Shown here: one piece after another, positions 1 through 6,789 of the stretch
Position numbering within the stretch: position 1 is the stretch's first letter
Layout: each line of letters starts with the position of its first letter
NCBI RefSeq assembly: GCF_009857605.1
Contig: NZ_WWCT01000028.1
Span: 17,599 to 81,598 of the forward strand
Direction of reading: 5' to 3'
Length of the DNA: 64,000 nucleotides
From: Duganella levis
GTDB lineage: Bacteria; Pseudomonadota; Gammaproteobacteria; Burkholderiales; Burkholderiaceae_D
Position numbers and translations under genes: made by a program
The notes under the pieces: model-generated
The model's database searches: none
Told to the model about the DNA's origin: nothing
Seen by the model: only the letters and a program-made list of their open reading frames with translations

Positions 1-354
1 GTGATCCTGACCGGTTCGACCACATCGGTGCAAGGCACGGCCGCCTTCAGCGTCTACAGCGCCAGCAAAGCCGCCGTGCGCAACCTGGCCCGTTCGTGGG
101 TGATGGACTTGAAAGAACGCCGCATCCGCGTCAACGTCGTCAGCCCTGGTCCGATCCGCACGCCTGGCCTGGGCGGCCTGGTGCCGGACGAAGCGCGTCA
201 AGGCCTGTTTGACTTCCTGGCGTCGCAAGTGCCGCTGGCACGTCTGGGCGAGCCGGAAGAAATCGGCAAGGCAGTGGCCTTCCTAGCCTCCGACGCGGCC
301 AGCTTCGTCAACGGCATCGAGCTGTTTGTCGATGGCGGCATGGTACAGGTGTAA
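1..354 (+). CDS. SDR family oxidoreductase, C-terminal part (5' end outside the window)
   Basis: This is the C-terminal ~117 residues of a short-chain dehydrogenase/reductase, an NAD(P)-dependent oxidoreductase of unknown substrate. The active-site YxxxK is visible at fragment residues 19-23 (YSASK). It is followed by the conserved VNVVSPGPIRTPG segment (from about residue 44) and the typical C-terminal region around FLASDAASFVNG and VDGG. The Rossmann glycine motif and the catalytic Asn lie upstream of the window, so the GTG at base 1 is an internal codon, not a start. The TAA is two bases before the ATG of the next gene, which suggests an operon with the NTF2-like and VOC genes. Confidence 0.9.
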   Translation: MILTGSTTSVQGTAAFSVYSASKAAVRNLARSWVMDLKERRIRVNVVSPGPIRTPGLGGLVPDEARQGLFDFLASQVPLARLGEPEEIGKAVAFLASDAASFVNGIELFVDGGMVQV

Positions 355-356
355 GC

Positions 357-776
357 ATGAAAAAGTTCATCGCTATCGGGGCCATGCTGATCGCATCGCT
401 GGCCCAGGCACAGGCGACGGACGAGGTGGCGGTTGCGCAGCAGGCTATCAACCGCCACTTCGACATCTGGAACGATCGCAACGCCGCGCATTGGGATGCC
501 AAGCTGCCGCAGGTCTACACGGCCGACGTGCTGGTGGCGGACTACGGCGGCCTGGCCACCGGCTACGCCGACATTCGCCGGCTGCTGGAACGGGTGCAGG
601 CGGATCATCCAGGCTTCGTCTTTACCCCGGCGCCGGTCGCCTGGAACCATGGCTTAGGGCGGGTTACCTGGGGCTATGGGCCGAAGGATAATCCCAACCA
701 GGTTCACGGTGAGGACATCTTCACCATCAAGGACGGCAAGCTTGCGAGCCTGCGCGTCTTCATCGACAAACAATAA
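357..776 (+). CDS. Exported NTF2-like (SnoaL-type) protein
   Basis: A 139-residue protein starting with a Sec signal peptide (about residues 1-20, ending AQAQA), so it is predicted to be periplasmic. The mature part has the size and pattern of the NTF2/SnoaL alpha+beta-barrel family (an N-terminal helix with HFDIWNDRN, then HPGFVFTP, and strands ending in GKLASLRVFIDK). The family includes ketosteroid-isomerase-like enzymes and many proteins of unknown role; the substrate cannot be told here. The start is supported by AGGTGTAAGC before the ATG. It is packed between the SDR gene and the VOC gene (12 bases), so the three are probably co-transcribed. Confidence 0.75.
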   Translation: MKKFIAIGAMLIASLAQAQATDEVAVAQQAINRHFDIWNDRNAAHWDAKLPQVYTADVLVADYGGLATGYADIRRLLERVQADHPGFVFTPAPVAWNHGLGRVTWGYGPKDNPNQVHGEDIFTIKDGKLASLRVFIDKQ

Positions 777-788
777 AGGAAGCGCATC

Positions 789-1343
789 ATGAAAATCTTA
801 GCTGCGGTATTTGCCGCCATCGTATTGAACCTGGGCGGCGCCGCACAGGCGGCCGGCATCAAATCGGCGGGTATCGACCATGTCGGCATCAACGTGCCGG
901 ACCTGAAACAGGCCGAGGCGTTTTTGGCCACCACCTTCGGCTGTGAAGCGGTGACGCATATCGGCCCGTTCCCAATGACGCCGCGCGCCGAGAGCCTGAC
1001 GCTGGCGATGGTCCGCTGCGGGACCGGCGCCAACATCGAGCTGTTTGAGTACAAAAGCTCCACCGGTAGCAGCGTGATGCCGAAGAGCGAAGACATCGGC
1101 GCCTCGCACATCGCCTTCTATACCGACGACGTGAAAGCCGGCGTGGCCTACCTGAAATCGCAAGGCATCACCGTGTTGGGCGAGCCAATGACCATGACCA
1201 GTGGCGACACCGAGGGCGAAACCTGGGTGCACTTCCTGTCGCCGTGGGGCTCGGAGATGGAGCTGGTCGGCTACCCGAATGGCAAAGGCTACGAGAAGAA
1301 ATCCAAGATCAAGCTGTGGAATCCTAAACACCCAGCCAAATGA
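789..1343 (+). CDS. Exported VOC (glyoxalase-fold) protein
   Basis: A 184-residue protein with a Sec signal peptide (about residues 1-21, ending AAQA) followed by one vicinal-oxygen-chelate domain. Likely metal ligands are His31 (DHVGINVPD), Glu84 (NIELFEY), His107 (ASHIAFYTDD) and Glu158 (GSEMELVGYP), the glyoxalase/dioxygenase pattern. VOC proteins act on many small substrates, and an exported copy is uncommon; the reaction is not predictable. AAGGAAGC precedes the ATG. It is the last gene of the SDR/NTF2-like/VOC group and is followed directly by a strong terminator. Confidence 0.8.
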   Translation: MKILAAVFAAIVLNLGGAAQAAGIKSAGIDHVGINVPDLKQAEAFLATTFGCEAVTHIGPFPMTPRAESLTLAMVRCGTGANIELFEYKSSTGSSVMPKSEDIGASHIAFYTDDVKAGVAYLKSQGITVLGEPMTMTSGDTEGETWVHFLSPWGSEMELVGYPNGKGYEKKSKIKLWNPKHPAK

Positions 1344-1347
1344 TTTG

Positions 1348-1378
1348 ATGGCCCGGTTCGCACCGGGCCATTTTTTTT
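1348..1378 (+). terminator. Rho-independent terminator after the VOC gene
   Basis: A 9-bp perfect stem, TGGCCCGGT / ACCGGGCCA (1349-1357 with 1362-1370), has a 4-base loop and is followed by eight T residues (1371-1378). It sits five bases after the VOC stop codon. The opposite-strand gene ends inside the T tract. Confidence 0.9.
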
Positions 1379-1838
1379 ACTGCTGCTGATTGCGCTTGGC
1401 GATTTCGTTGCCGGCATAGCCACCGCCGATCGCGCCGGCAATGGTGGCCAGTTTGCGGCCATTGCCGCTGCCTACCTGATTCCCCAGCAGGCCACCCACA
1501 ACCGCACCAATGCCCATGCCGACCACGCTGTTCTGCGCTACCGGGGCAGGAGCGGGAGCTTGTGCCACCTGCTGCGGTGCATAGGTATGATGAACAATGG
1601 TTTTGTGTTCTACCACGCGACGTGGCTCAGGTGCGGGAGCGATGGCTTGCACTGGCGCCGCAACCGGAGCAGGAGCGACTGCCGCGATGGGAACCGGCGC
1701 ATCGTTCGGCGCATTCGTCGCGTGCGAATTCGGCAGCAGACCGGCGATGGACGCTGCGCCTACCAGGCTAACCAGGGCCACCGAGCCGGCAGCGAAAGCC
1801 ATCATCGGATGAATGCGGGTGCGTGCGGTATGTTCCAT
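1377..1838 (-). CDS. Glycine-zipper 2TM domain protein
   Basis: A 153-residue envelope protein. It has an N-terminal membrane segment (about residues 13-35, MAFAAGSVALVSLVG), a long Ala/Pro-rich spacer, and a C-terminal glycine zipper (about 105-144, GMGIGAVVGGLLGNQVGSG and AGAIGGGYAGNEI). The zipper is the pattern of the 2TM family related to the outer-membrane lipoproteins SlyB/PcP. No lipobox cysteine is visible, so it is probably anchored by its N-terminal helix. The ATG at 1838 is chosen because AGGAGAGAAA lies just upstream; an in-frame ATG at 1862 lacks this. Its role is probably envelope integrity, by inference from the family. Confidence 0.8.
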   Translation of the reverse strand: MEHTARTRIHPMMAFAAGSVALVSLVGAASIAGLLPNSHATNAPNDAPVPIAAVAPAPVAAPVQAIAPAPEPRRVVEHKTIVHHTYAPQQVAQAPAPAPVAQNSVVGMGIGAVVGGLLGNQVGSGNGRKLATIAGAIGGGYAGNEIAKRNQQQ

Positions 1839-1950
1839 TTTTTCTCTCCTGAAGATCGCCATGAGTGGCGCTTGTCCTTATAACGGAGAGCCGGCGACGG
1901 CGGCTGACCTGGAAAGTGTATCCAGCGTAAGCAGATGTTACTGCCGATGG

Positions 1951-2931
1951 CTACATGGTCAATACGATCTTGCCGACGTTGAGGCCATCTTCCATGCGCT
2001 GCTGCGCGGCACCCGCTTGCGCCAGCGGATAGACACTGTCGATCACCGGCGTCAAACCATCCTTGACGAAGTGCGCCAGCCAGCGCTCCTTGAAGCGGCA
2101 CGACATGCCATGCTTGACCTCATGCGTGCGCGACTTCATCACCGTGCCGATGATTTGCAGATGGCGATACAGCAAACGGTCCAGCGGAATCTGTGCGTTC
2201 TCAATGCCGCCCATGATGCCGATCTGTACCAGCCGGCCGCCGAACGCCAGCGAATTCACATTGCGCTCAAAATAGGGCGCGCCGATAAAGTCGAGGATCA
2301 GGTCAACGCCACGCTGCTCGGTCAAGCGGTCCACCACCTCGGCGAAATCTTCGTTCACATAATCGATAGGATGATCGGCGCCGAGGCGGCGCACCAGTTC
2401 ATGCGCGCGGGCCTGCGCGGTGGCGAACACCGTCGCGCCGGTGGCATGCGCCAGCTGCACCGCCGCGCCACCCACGCCACCAGCGCCGGCATGAATCAAC
2501 ACCGCCTCGCCGGGTTGCAGCCTACCGAGATGGATCAGCGCCTCATGCGCGGTGACGAATACCTCGGTAATGGCGGCAGCGTGCACATAGTCCAGGCCAT
2601 CCGGAATCGGCATCGCCATGCGATAGTCGATGCGCGCCACTTCGGCATAGGCGCCGCCGCCGACGATGCCCATCACGCGGTCGCCGACCGCATAACCTTT
2701 CACATTCTCGCCCACGGCGATGACGTCGCCGGCGATTTCCAGCCCCATGATGGTGGAGTCGCCAAAGTCCGGCCAGCCGTAGCCGCCGCGCCGGTGCGTC
2801 AGGTCGGCGCGATTGACGCCGGCGGCGCGGGTGCGCACCAGCAGGTCGTTGGGACGCAGCACCGGTTCCGGCGCTTCGCCGATTTGCAGCACGTCGGCTG
2901 CGCCGAATTTGTCAAAGATAATTGCTTGCAT
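1951..2931 (-). CDS. NAD(P)H:quinone oxidoreductase, PIG3-like zinc-independent MDR
   Basis: A 326-residue medium-chain dehydrogenase/reductase of the quinone oxidoreductase (PIG3/QOR) branch, which reduces quinones with NADPH. The N-terminal GroES-like domain (AAGVNRADLTHRRGGY) lacks the Cys/His/Cys catalytic zinc set and the Cys-rich structural zinc loop of alcohol dehydrogenases. The nucleotide-binding AGAGGVG is at residues 148-154. The C-terminus keeps the family ending (NVGKIVLTM). The ATG at 2931 (MQAIIFDKFG) is the natural family start; the upstream in-frame extension is not family-like. It stands alone. Confidence 0.9.
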   Translation of the reverse strand: MQAIIFDKFGAADVLQIGEAPEPVLRPNDLLVRTRAAGVNRADLTHRRGGYGWPDFGDSTIMGLEIAGDVIAVGENVKGYAVGDRVMGIVGGGAYAEVARIDYRMAMPIPDGLDYVHAAAITEVFVTAHEALIHLGRLQPGEAVLIHAGAGGVGGAAVQLAHATGATVFATAQARAHELVRRLGADHPIDYVNEDFAEVVDRLTEQRGVDLILDFIGAPYFERNVNSLAFGGRLVQIGIMGGIENAQIPLDRLLYRHLQIIGTVMKSRTHEVKHGMSCRFKERWLAHFVKDGLTPVIDSVYPLAQAGAAQQRMEDGLNVGKIVLTM

Positions 2932-3092
2932 GGTTGCCCCTGTGCTTCCCGAGTAATCAATGGGAATAGGGTAAGTCAAACCTCGGCTGCTGATAATCCG
3001 TTCGACCTCGTCAACGGCTGTGCAGGAATTGCATAGGTGGATGGTGCGGATGCTTGTCGCGCTTCAATATTCGGCCAAAGAGCCTTGGTTAG

Positions 3093-3110
3093 AGTGAAAG
3101 ATCTTTCACT
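3093..3110. promoter_or_regulatory. 18-bp perfect palindrome upstream of the amidase-like gene
   Basis: The sequence AGTGAAAGATCTTTCACT is its own reverse complement over all 18 bases. It lies 21 bases before the GTG start of the next gene, just upstream of its AAGGAGG ribosome site. It is well placed to be a repressor operator, or a hairpin in the 5' leader. No regulator gene is adjacent. Confidence 0.45.
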
Positions 3111-3131
3111 ACCTTAGCAAGGAGGCTCAAA

Positions 3132-3518
3132 GTGCCGTATATCTATACGAAAGTCGAGGAACTGGAGGGGACAGAGCTCGTTGGAACGCATCAATGCGTG
3201 GCGCTCATCCAGCACTACGCGAAAGTGCCTGTATCGTCCGCTTGGCGACAAGGAGAGCATGCCGTTGACGCTACCACGCTCAAAAAAGGAACCGCTATTG
3301 CGACCTTTGTGAATGGGCGATATCCCAGTAGGAATCACGGCAATCACGCTGCCTTCTTCCTCCGGTATGGCCCGAATGGCATCTGGATTATGGATCAATG
3401 GAAGCATGAGAAAAAGACCGAGGTGTCATCTCGGTTCATTCCGTGCCGAGGCAAAACGAAAAGCGGAGCTTACATTCGTGCAAGCGATAACGCCGATGCG
3501 TTTTACGTTATCGAGTGA
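3132..3518 (+). CDS. BPSL0067 family protein (NlpC/P60-like amidase, putative T6SS-type effector)
   Basis: A 128-residue protein resembling the BPSL0067 family, a small papain-like (NlpC/P60/CHAP-type) fold often paired with STY0301-type proteins and suspected of cutting peptidoglycan. The candidate triad is Cys22 (THQCVALIQ), His72 (NHGNHAAFF) and Asp88 (WIMDQW). It has no signal peptide, which fits a protein delivered by a secretion system rather than by Sec. The start is GTG with AAGGAGG eight bases upstream. The stop overlaps the region of the next gene, and base composition is visibly AT-richer than in the neighbours. No VgrG, Hcp or PAAR gene is in the window, so T6SS delivery is inferred only from the family. 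Confidence 0.7.
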   Translation: MPYIYTKVEELEGTELVGTHQCVALIQHYAKVPVSSAWRQGEHAVDATTLKKGTAIATFVNGRYPSRNHGNHAAFFLRYGPNGIWIMDQWKHEKKTEVSSRFIPCRGKTKSGAYIRASDNADAFYVIE

Positions 3519-3529
3519 TGGGAGTGACT

Positions 3530-3970
3530 ATGCTTACCAAAACATGGGTGTATGCAGTACCGCTTGTATTACTCGCCGTACCAATCATGCTCAAAGCTGC
3601 GCCACTGCAATCGCTGGAGTGTCCCGAACTGATTCCCAGCGCCTCTGTGGAGGTGACCGAGGTGCCGGACGACTGGGTGCCATATGTTGCGTCACCGCTG
3701 TATTTGCATGCGGCTGCACCGATGTATGGACCACCTGAACTGAAGGGGGATCTAGCGGACTTCAAGGAGGCGCGCACGAAGAACGAGTGGTCATACACCT
3801 ATGCGCTGGACGGCGCATTCCCGGAAGGGAAGTGGTTGCAATGCGCATACGGCGAGCGCAATCAGATCACCCTGTCTCGCCGCCTGCCGGATGAAGTCCA
3901 AGAGTGCAGGTTCACTTACCGAAAAGGCGCTAAAGCGGGTCAGCATGCAATAAAGATTAAATGCAAGTAA
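3530..3970 (+). CDS. STY0301 family exported protein (putative immunity partner)
   Basis: A 146-residue protein with an N-terminal signal sequence (about residues 1-23, MLTKTWVYAVPLVLLAVPIM) and a small beta-rich mature domain with cysteines in LECPEL, LQCAYG, ECRFTY and near the C-terminus (IKCK), so disulfides are likely. It matches the STY0301 pattern, a family found next to small amidase genes. A periplasmic protein is where immunity against a peptidoglycan amidase would act. The ATG at 3530 is preferred because GGGAG lies five bases upstream; alternative in-frame starts exist at 3515 (GTG) and 3518 (ATG, overlapping the previous stop). It is translationally linked to the amidase-like gene. 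The immunity role is inference. Confidence 0.65.
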   Translation: MLTKTWVYAVPLVLLAVPIMLKAAPLQSLECPELIPSASVEVTEVPDDWVPYVASPLYLHAAAPMYGPPELKGDLADFKEARTKNEWSYTYALDGAFPEGKWLQCAYGERNQITLSRRLPDEVQECRFTYRKGAKAGQHAIKIKCK

Positions 3971-3980
3971 AGCCAGAAAC

Positions 3981-4016
3981 AAAAAAGCCGCATAGTCTGA
4001 AAAGACATGCGGCTTT
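3981..4016 (-). terminator. Terminator of tRNA-Leu (minus strand)
   Basis: On the minus strand the hairpin GCCGCAT...ATGCGGC (3987-4013) is followed by a run of six T (the A run at 3981-3986). It lies 11 bases beyond the tRNA 3' end. Read on the plus strand the same hairpin is followed only by a short T run, so it may also weakly end the STY0301 transcript. Confidence 0.8.
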
Positions 4017-4024
4017 CAATGTTC

Positions 4025-4109
4025 TGGTGCCCCGGGCCGGAATCGAACCGGCACGCCTTGCGGCGGCGGATTTTGAGTCCGCTGCGTCTACCAATTCCAC
4101 CACCGAGGC
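4025..4109 (-). tRNA. tRNA-Leu (anticodon CAA)
   Basis: An 85-base class II tRNA. The acceptor stem GCCTCGG pairs with CCGGGGC and the CCA end is encoded. The D-loop reads GGAATTGGTAGACGC and the anticodon stem-loop is GCGGA-CTCAAAA-TCCGC, giving anticodon CAA, which reads UUG. There is a long variable arm (CGCCGCAAGGCG region) and a T-loop GTTCGAATC. The long variable arm and the anticodon agree on leucine. The 3' end faces the effector/immunity-like cassette, the usual side for integration of mobile DNA. Confidence 0.97.
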
Positions 4110-4132
4110 AGGTGTGTAGCAATGCGACCCGC

Positions 4133-4161
4133 ATTATCACCGATTTGCATCCCTGCCGCAA
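4133..4161 (-). promoter_or_regulatory. Promoter of tRNA-Leu
   Basis: Minus-strand -35 TTGCGG (4156-4161) and -10 GATAAT (4133-4138) are separated by exactly 17 bases. They are followed by a GC-rich discriminator (GCGGGTC), as in stringently controlled stable-RNA promoters. The tRNA begins 23 bases after the -10. Confidence 0.7.
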
Positions 4162-4264
4162 GCCTGCACCATAATTTTTATATTTCAATAAGTTTTTTGC
4201 CGTCTGAAGCGGGTATCATCGCGCCTACCGCCAGACTTTGCCGGCCGCGCCGGCGCCGAGACGC

Positions 4265-6226
4265 ATGAAAAATAATAAGATTCGCGAAATTATCCTGGGT
4301 AAGCCGCTCGATCCGCTGAAGAGCGAGACCCGCCACTCCATGGCGCTGGTGGCGTTCCTGGCCTGGGTCGGCCTCGGCGCGGATGGCTTGTCGTCCTCCG
4401 CCTACGGTCCCGAGGAAACTTTCCGCGCGCTGGGCGGGCATACGCATCTCGGCCTGTACATGGCGATCGCCACGGCGGTGACGGTGTTCGTCATTGCGCT
4501 GGCCTATAACCAGGTGATCGAGCTGTTCCCGACCGGTGGCGGCGGCTACCGCGTCGCCACCAAGCTGGTGGGGCCGTACATGGGCCTGATCTCCGGCTGC
4601 GCGCTGATCCTCGATTATGTGCTGACGATTGCGATCTCCATCGCCTCCGGCGTGGATGCGCTGGCGTCGTTCCTGCCGCTGGGCTTCCAGCCTTACAAGC
4701 TGTGGGCCGAGGTGTTTTTCATCGGGCTGCTGATTGTGATGAATCTGCGCGGGCTGAAGGAGGCGATCCAAATTCTGCTGCCGATCTTCCTCGGCTTTGT
4801 GGTCACCCACCTGGTGCTGATTGTGTACGGGATTTTTGCGCATGCCTCGCATTTGCCGGAGCTGATTCCGAGCACGATGGCGGAGACCACCGATCTGGCC
4901 AGCCATATCGGTTGGGCCGGCGTGGCGGGTATGCTGTTGCTGGCGTATTCGCAGGGCGGCGGTACCTACACGGGGCTGGAGGCGGTGTCCAACAACGTCA
5001 ATCTGCTGGCCGAGCCGCGCGTGCGCACCGGCAAGGTGACGATGATTTACATGGCCTTGTCGCTGGCGTTCACGGCGGGCGGGATCATCCTGCTGTATCT
5101 GTTGTGGGGCGCGCAGCCGGTGCCGGGCGAGACGCTGAATGCGTCGACCTTCAAGACCATCATCGCCAGCATGGGTTTGGGCGGCGAGGTGGTCAATCAG
5201 ATCCTGCTGGTGATTGTGCTGGCGTTCGAGGCCGGCCTGCTGTTTGTGGCGGCCAATACCGGCTTCCTCGGTGGACCGTCGGTGCTGTCGAATATGGCGG
5301 CCGATTCGTGGGTGCCGCACAAGTTCCGTTATCTGTCGACGCGGCTGGTGACGCAGAACGGCATCCTGGTGATGGGCGTGGCGGCGTTGGCGATTCTGTG
5401 GGGCACCGGCGGCAGCGTGACCTTGCTGGTGGTGCTGTATTCGATTTCGGTGTTTTTGACGTTTGCGATTTCGCTGTTCGGGCTGGTGCTGTACTGGTCG
5501 CGCAATCGCAAGAAGGGGACGCACTGGAAGCGGCGCTGGCTGCTGTCGGCGCTGGGCTTTGTGATTTGCGCGGGGATTCTGGCGATATTGCTGGTGGAGC
5601 GCTTTGCCGAGGGAGGCTGGGCGACGGCGCTGATCATCGCGGCGATTGCGGCGTTGTGCATTTATATCCGCAACCATTATCGCCAGACCAAGCAGGCGAT
5701 TCATTCGGTGGATGAGGTGTTTGCGTCGCAGCCATTCGGGCCGAATACCGAGCCGGTAGAGCCGAATCCGGAGGAGCAGACTGCCGTGTTCATTGTGGGG
5801 AATTCACGCGGCGGCGGTTTGCATGCGCTGCTGTGGGTGCTGCGGATGTTCCCGAATCACTTCAAGAATTTTTTGTTCGTCAATGCGCGCACGGTGGATT
5901 ACCAGGCCTATGGCGGCGAGGGGGCGCTGGAGCAGATGCGCGCGGAGGCCGAGCAGACGCTGGAGTTCTTTGTCGATTTCTGCCATAGCCATGGCATGGC
6001 GGCGTCGTCGTATCTGGGCTTCGGTACGGATGCGGTGGATGAGGTGACGCGCATGTGCGAGGAGATCAGCCAGGAGTTTCCGCATTCGATTTTCTTCACC
6101 AGCAAGCTGATCTTCGCTTCCGATAATTGGTTCACGCGGCTGCTGCACAATCAGGCGGCGCTGGCGGCCCAGCGCCGGTTGCATCTGGAGGGTTTGCAGA
6201 TGGTGATTTTGCCGATGAAGGTGTGA
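4265..6226 (+). CDS. APC-superfamily permease, KimA-like potassium transporter candidate
   Basis: A 653-residue inner-membrane transporter. The N-terminal GKPL...LSSSAYGPEE segment is the signature of the KUP/KimA-like branch of the APC superfamily, in which KimA is a K+/H+ symporter. About twelve hydrophobic segments follow to about residue 475. A soluble C-terminal region of about 150 residues (from AVFIVGNSRGGG) has an alternating alpha/beta pattern like a universal-stress-type domain, as in KimA. The ATG at 4265 (MKNNKIREIILGKPL) fits the family start; the in-frame codons before it do not. Potassium as substrate is inference; an amino-acid substrate is the alternative. Confidence 0.75.
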   Translation: MKNNKIREIILGKPLDPLKSETRHSMALVAFLAWVGLGADGLSSSAYGPEETFRALGGHTHLGLYMAIATAVTVFVIALAYNQVIELFPTGGGGYRVATKLVGPYMGLISGCALILDYVLTIAISIASGVDALASFLPLGFQPYKLWAEVFFIGLLIVMNLRGLKEAIQILLPIFLGFVVTHLVLIVYGIFAHASHLPELIPSTMAETTDLASHIGWAGVAGMLLLAYSQGGGTYTGLEAVSNNVNLLAEPRVRTGKVTMIYMALSLAFTAGGIILLYLLWGAQPVPGETLNASTFKTIIASMGLGGEVVNQILLVIVLAFEAGLLFVAANTGFLGGPSVLSNMAADSWVPHKFRYLSTRLVTQNGILVMGVAALAILWGTGGSVTLLVVLYSISVFLTFAISLFGLVLYWSRNRKKGTHWKRRWLLSALGFVICAGILAILLVERFAEGGWATALIIAAIAALCIYIRNHYRQTKQAIHSVDEVFASQPFGPNTEPVEPNPEEQTAVFIVGNSRGGGLHALLWVLRMFPNHFKNFLFVNARTVDYQAYGGEGALEQMRAEAEQTLEFFVDFCHSHGMAASSYLGFGTDAVDEVTRMCEEISQEFPHSIFFTSKLIFASDNWFTRLLHNQAALAAQRRLHLEGLQMVILPMKV

Positions 6227-6289
6227 GGTAGATCAATCGGGACGTGGCTGGCAGGGGCGGATAATGGAAGCCTTCGCATGGAGGTCGCC

Positions 6290-6694
6290 ATGGAACTAGT
6301 CGCACGGGTGGAGGCGCTGGAGGAAGAGGTTGATGAGCTGAAGAGACTCGTCAAGGATAAGCATGACGGCTTGATCGACAGTCATAGCGAGCAGCTGCGG
6401 GATCTGCGCAAGGACGTGGCGATGCTGATCGTCAAGGTCGCTGTGCTGGAGGAGCGTGTGAATGCGCTCACTGCCAGGGTGGAGGCTCTGGAGAAGCGGG
6501 TGGAGGCGCTGGAGAGACGCGTTGAAGCGCTTGAAAAACGGGTGGAGGCACTTGAGCGGCGCATTGAAGCGCTGGAGAACAAGGTAGAGAAAATGGATGT
6601 GCGGTTGCGGCGCGTCGAGGTTTTGCAGTGGGTTATCCTTGCCCTGCTCGCGCCGCAAGCGCTATCGTTTTACTTGCGTCTGTTCGCTCCGTGA
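6290..6694 (+). CDS. Heptad-repeat coiled-coil protein with C-terminal membrane anchor
   Basis: A protein of about 134 residues that is almost entirely coiled coil. Near-identical heptads (VEALEKR, VEALERR, IEALENK) run through the middle, and one hydrophobic helix ends the protein (VLQWVILALLAPQALSFYLRL). The layout is that of a tail-anchored coiled coil. The start at 6290 is chosen for GGAGGT four bases upstream; an in-frame ATG at 6278 with GGAAG is possible and adds four residues. The gene starts 63 bases after the permease stop and may be read from the same promoter. The function is unknown; assembly of a membrane-attached oligomer is a structural guess. Confidence 0.65.
   Translation: MELVARVEALEEEVDELKRLVKDKHDGLIDSHSEQLRDLRKDVAMLIVKVAVLEERVNALTARVEALEKRVEALERRVEALEKRVEALERRIEALENKVEKMDVRLRRVEVLQWVILALLAPQALSFYLRLFAP
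6458..6583 (+). repeat. 21-bp tandem repeat encoding heptads
   Basis: Six consecutive 21-base units (starting at 6458, 6479, 6500, 6521, 6542 and 6563) each encode one VEALEKR-like heptad. The first unit is diverged (VNALTAR); the other five differ at only a few, mostly synonymous, positions. In-phase units can expand or contract without a frameshift. Confidence 0.85.
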
Positions 6695-6789
6695 CGTCGG
6701 CGCCTGGCGCCGATTCAGTTTCAGCTGCAAATACGTTTGCAGGCGGCGCGCTCCTTGTTGCAGGGTTCGTCGCAGAATGTGGTGGCCGT

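Noticed and set aside
3132..4109. tRNA-flanking integrative element with att duplication
   Set aside because: The cassette position is suggestive, but no integrase and no second copy of the tRNA 3' end are seen within the flanking sequence.
4178..5704. Long open frame antisense to the KimA-like permease
   Set aside because: Shadow of a high-GC gene: Gln/Arg/His-rich, no ribosome site, no family-like segment.
6458..6583. CRISPR-like array
   Set aside because: The 21-bp units are contiguous coding heptads without spacers; no cas genes are in the window.
6697..6716. GC-rich hairpin after the coiled-coil gene as a terminator
   Set aside because: CGGCGCC / GGCGCCG can pair, but the sequence after it (ATTCAGTTTCAG) is not a convincing T run.
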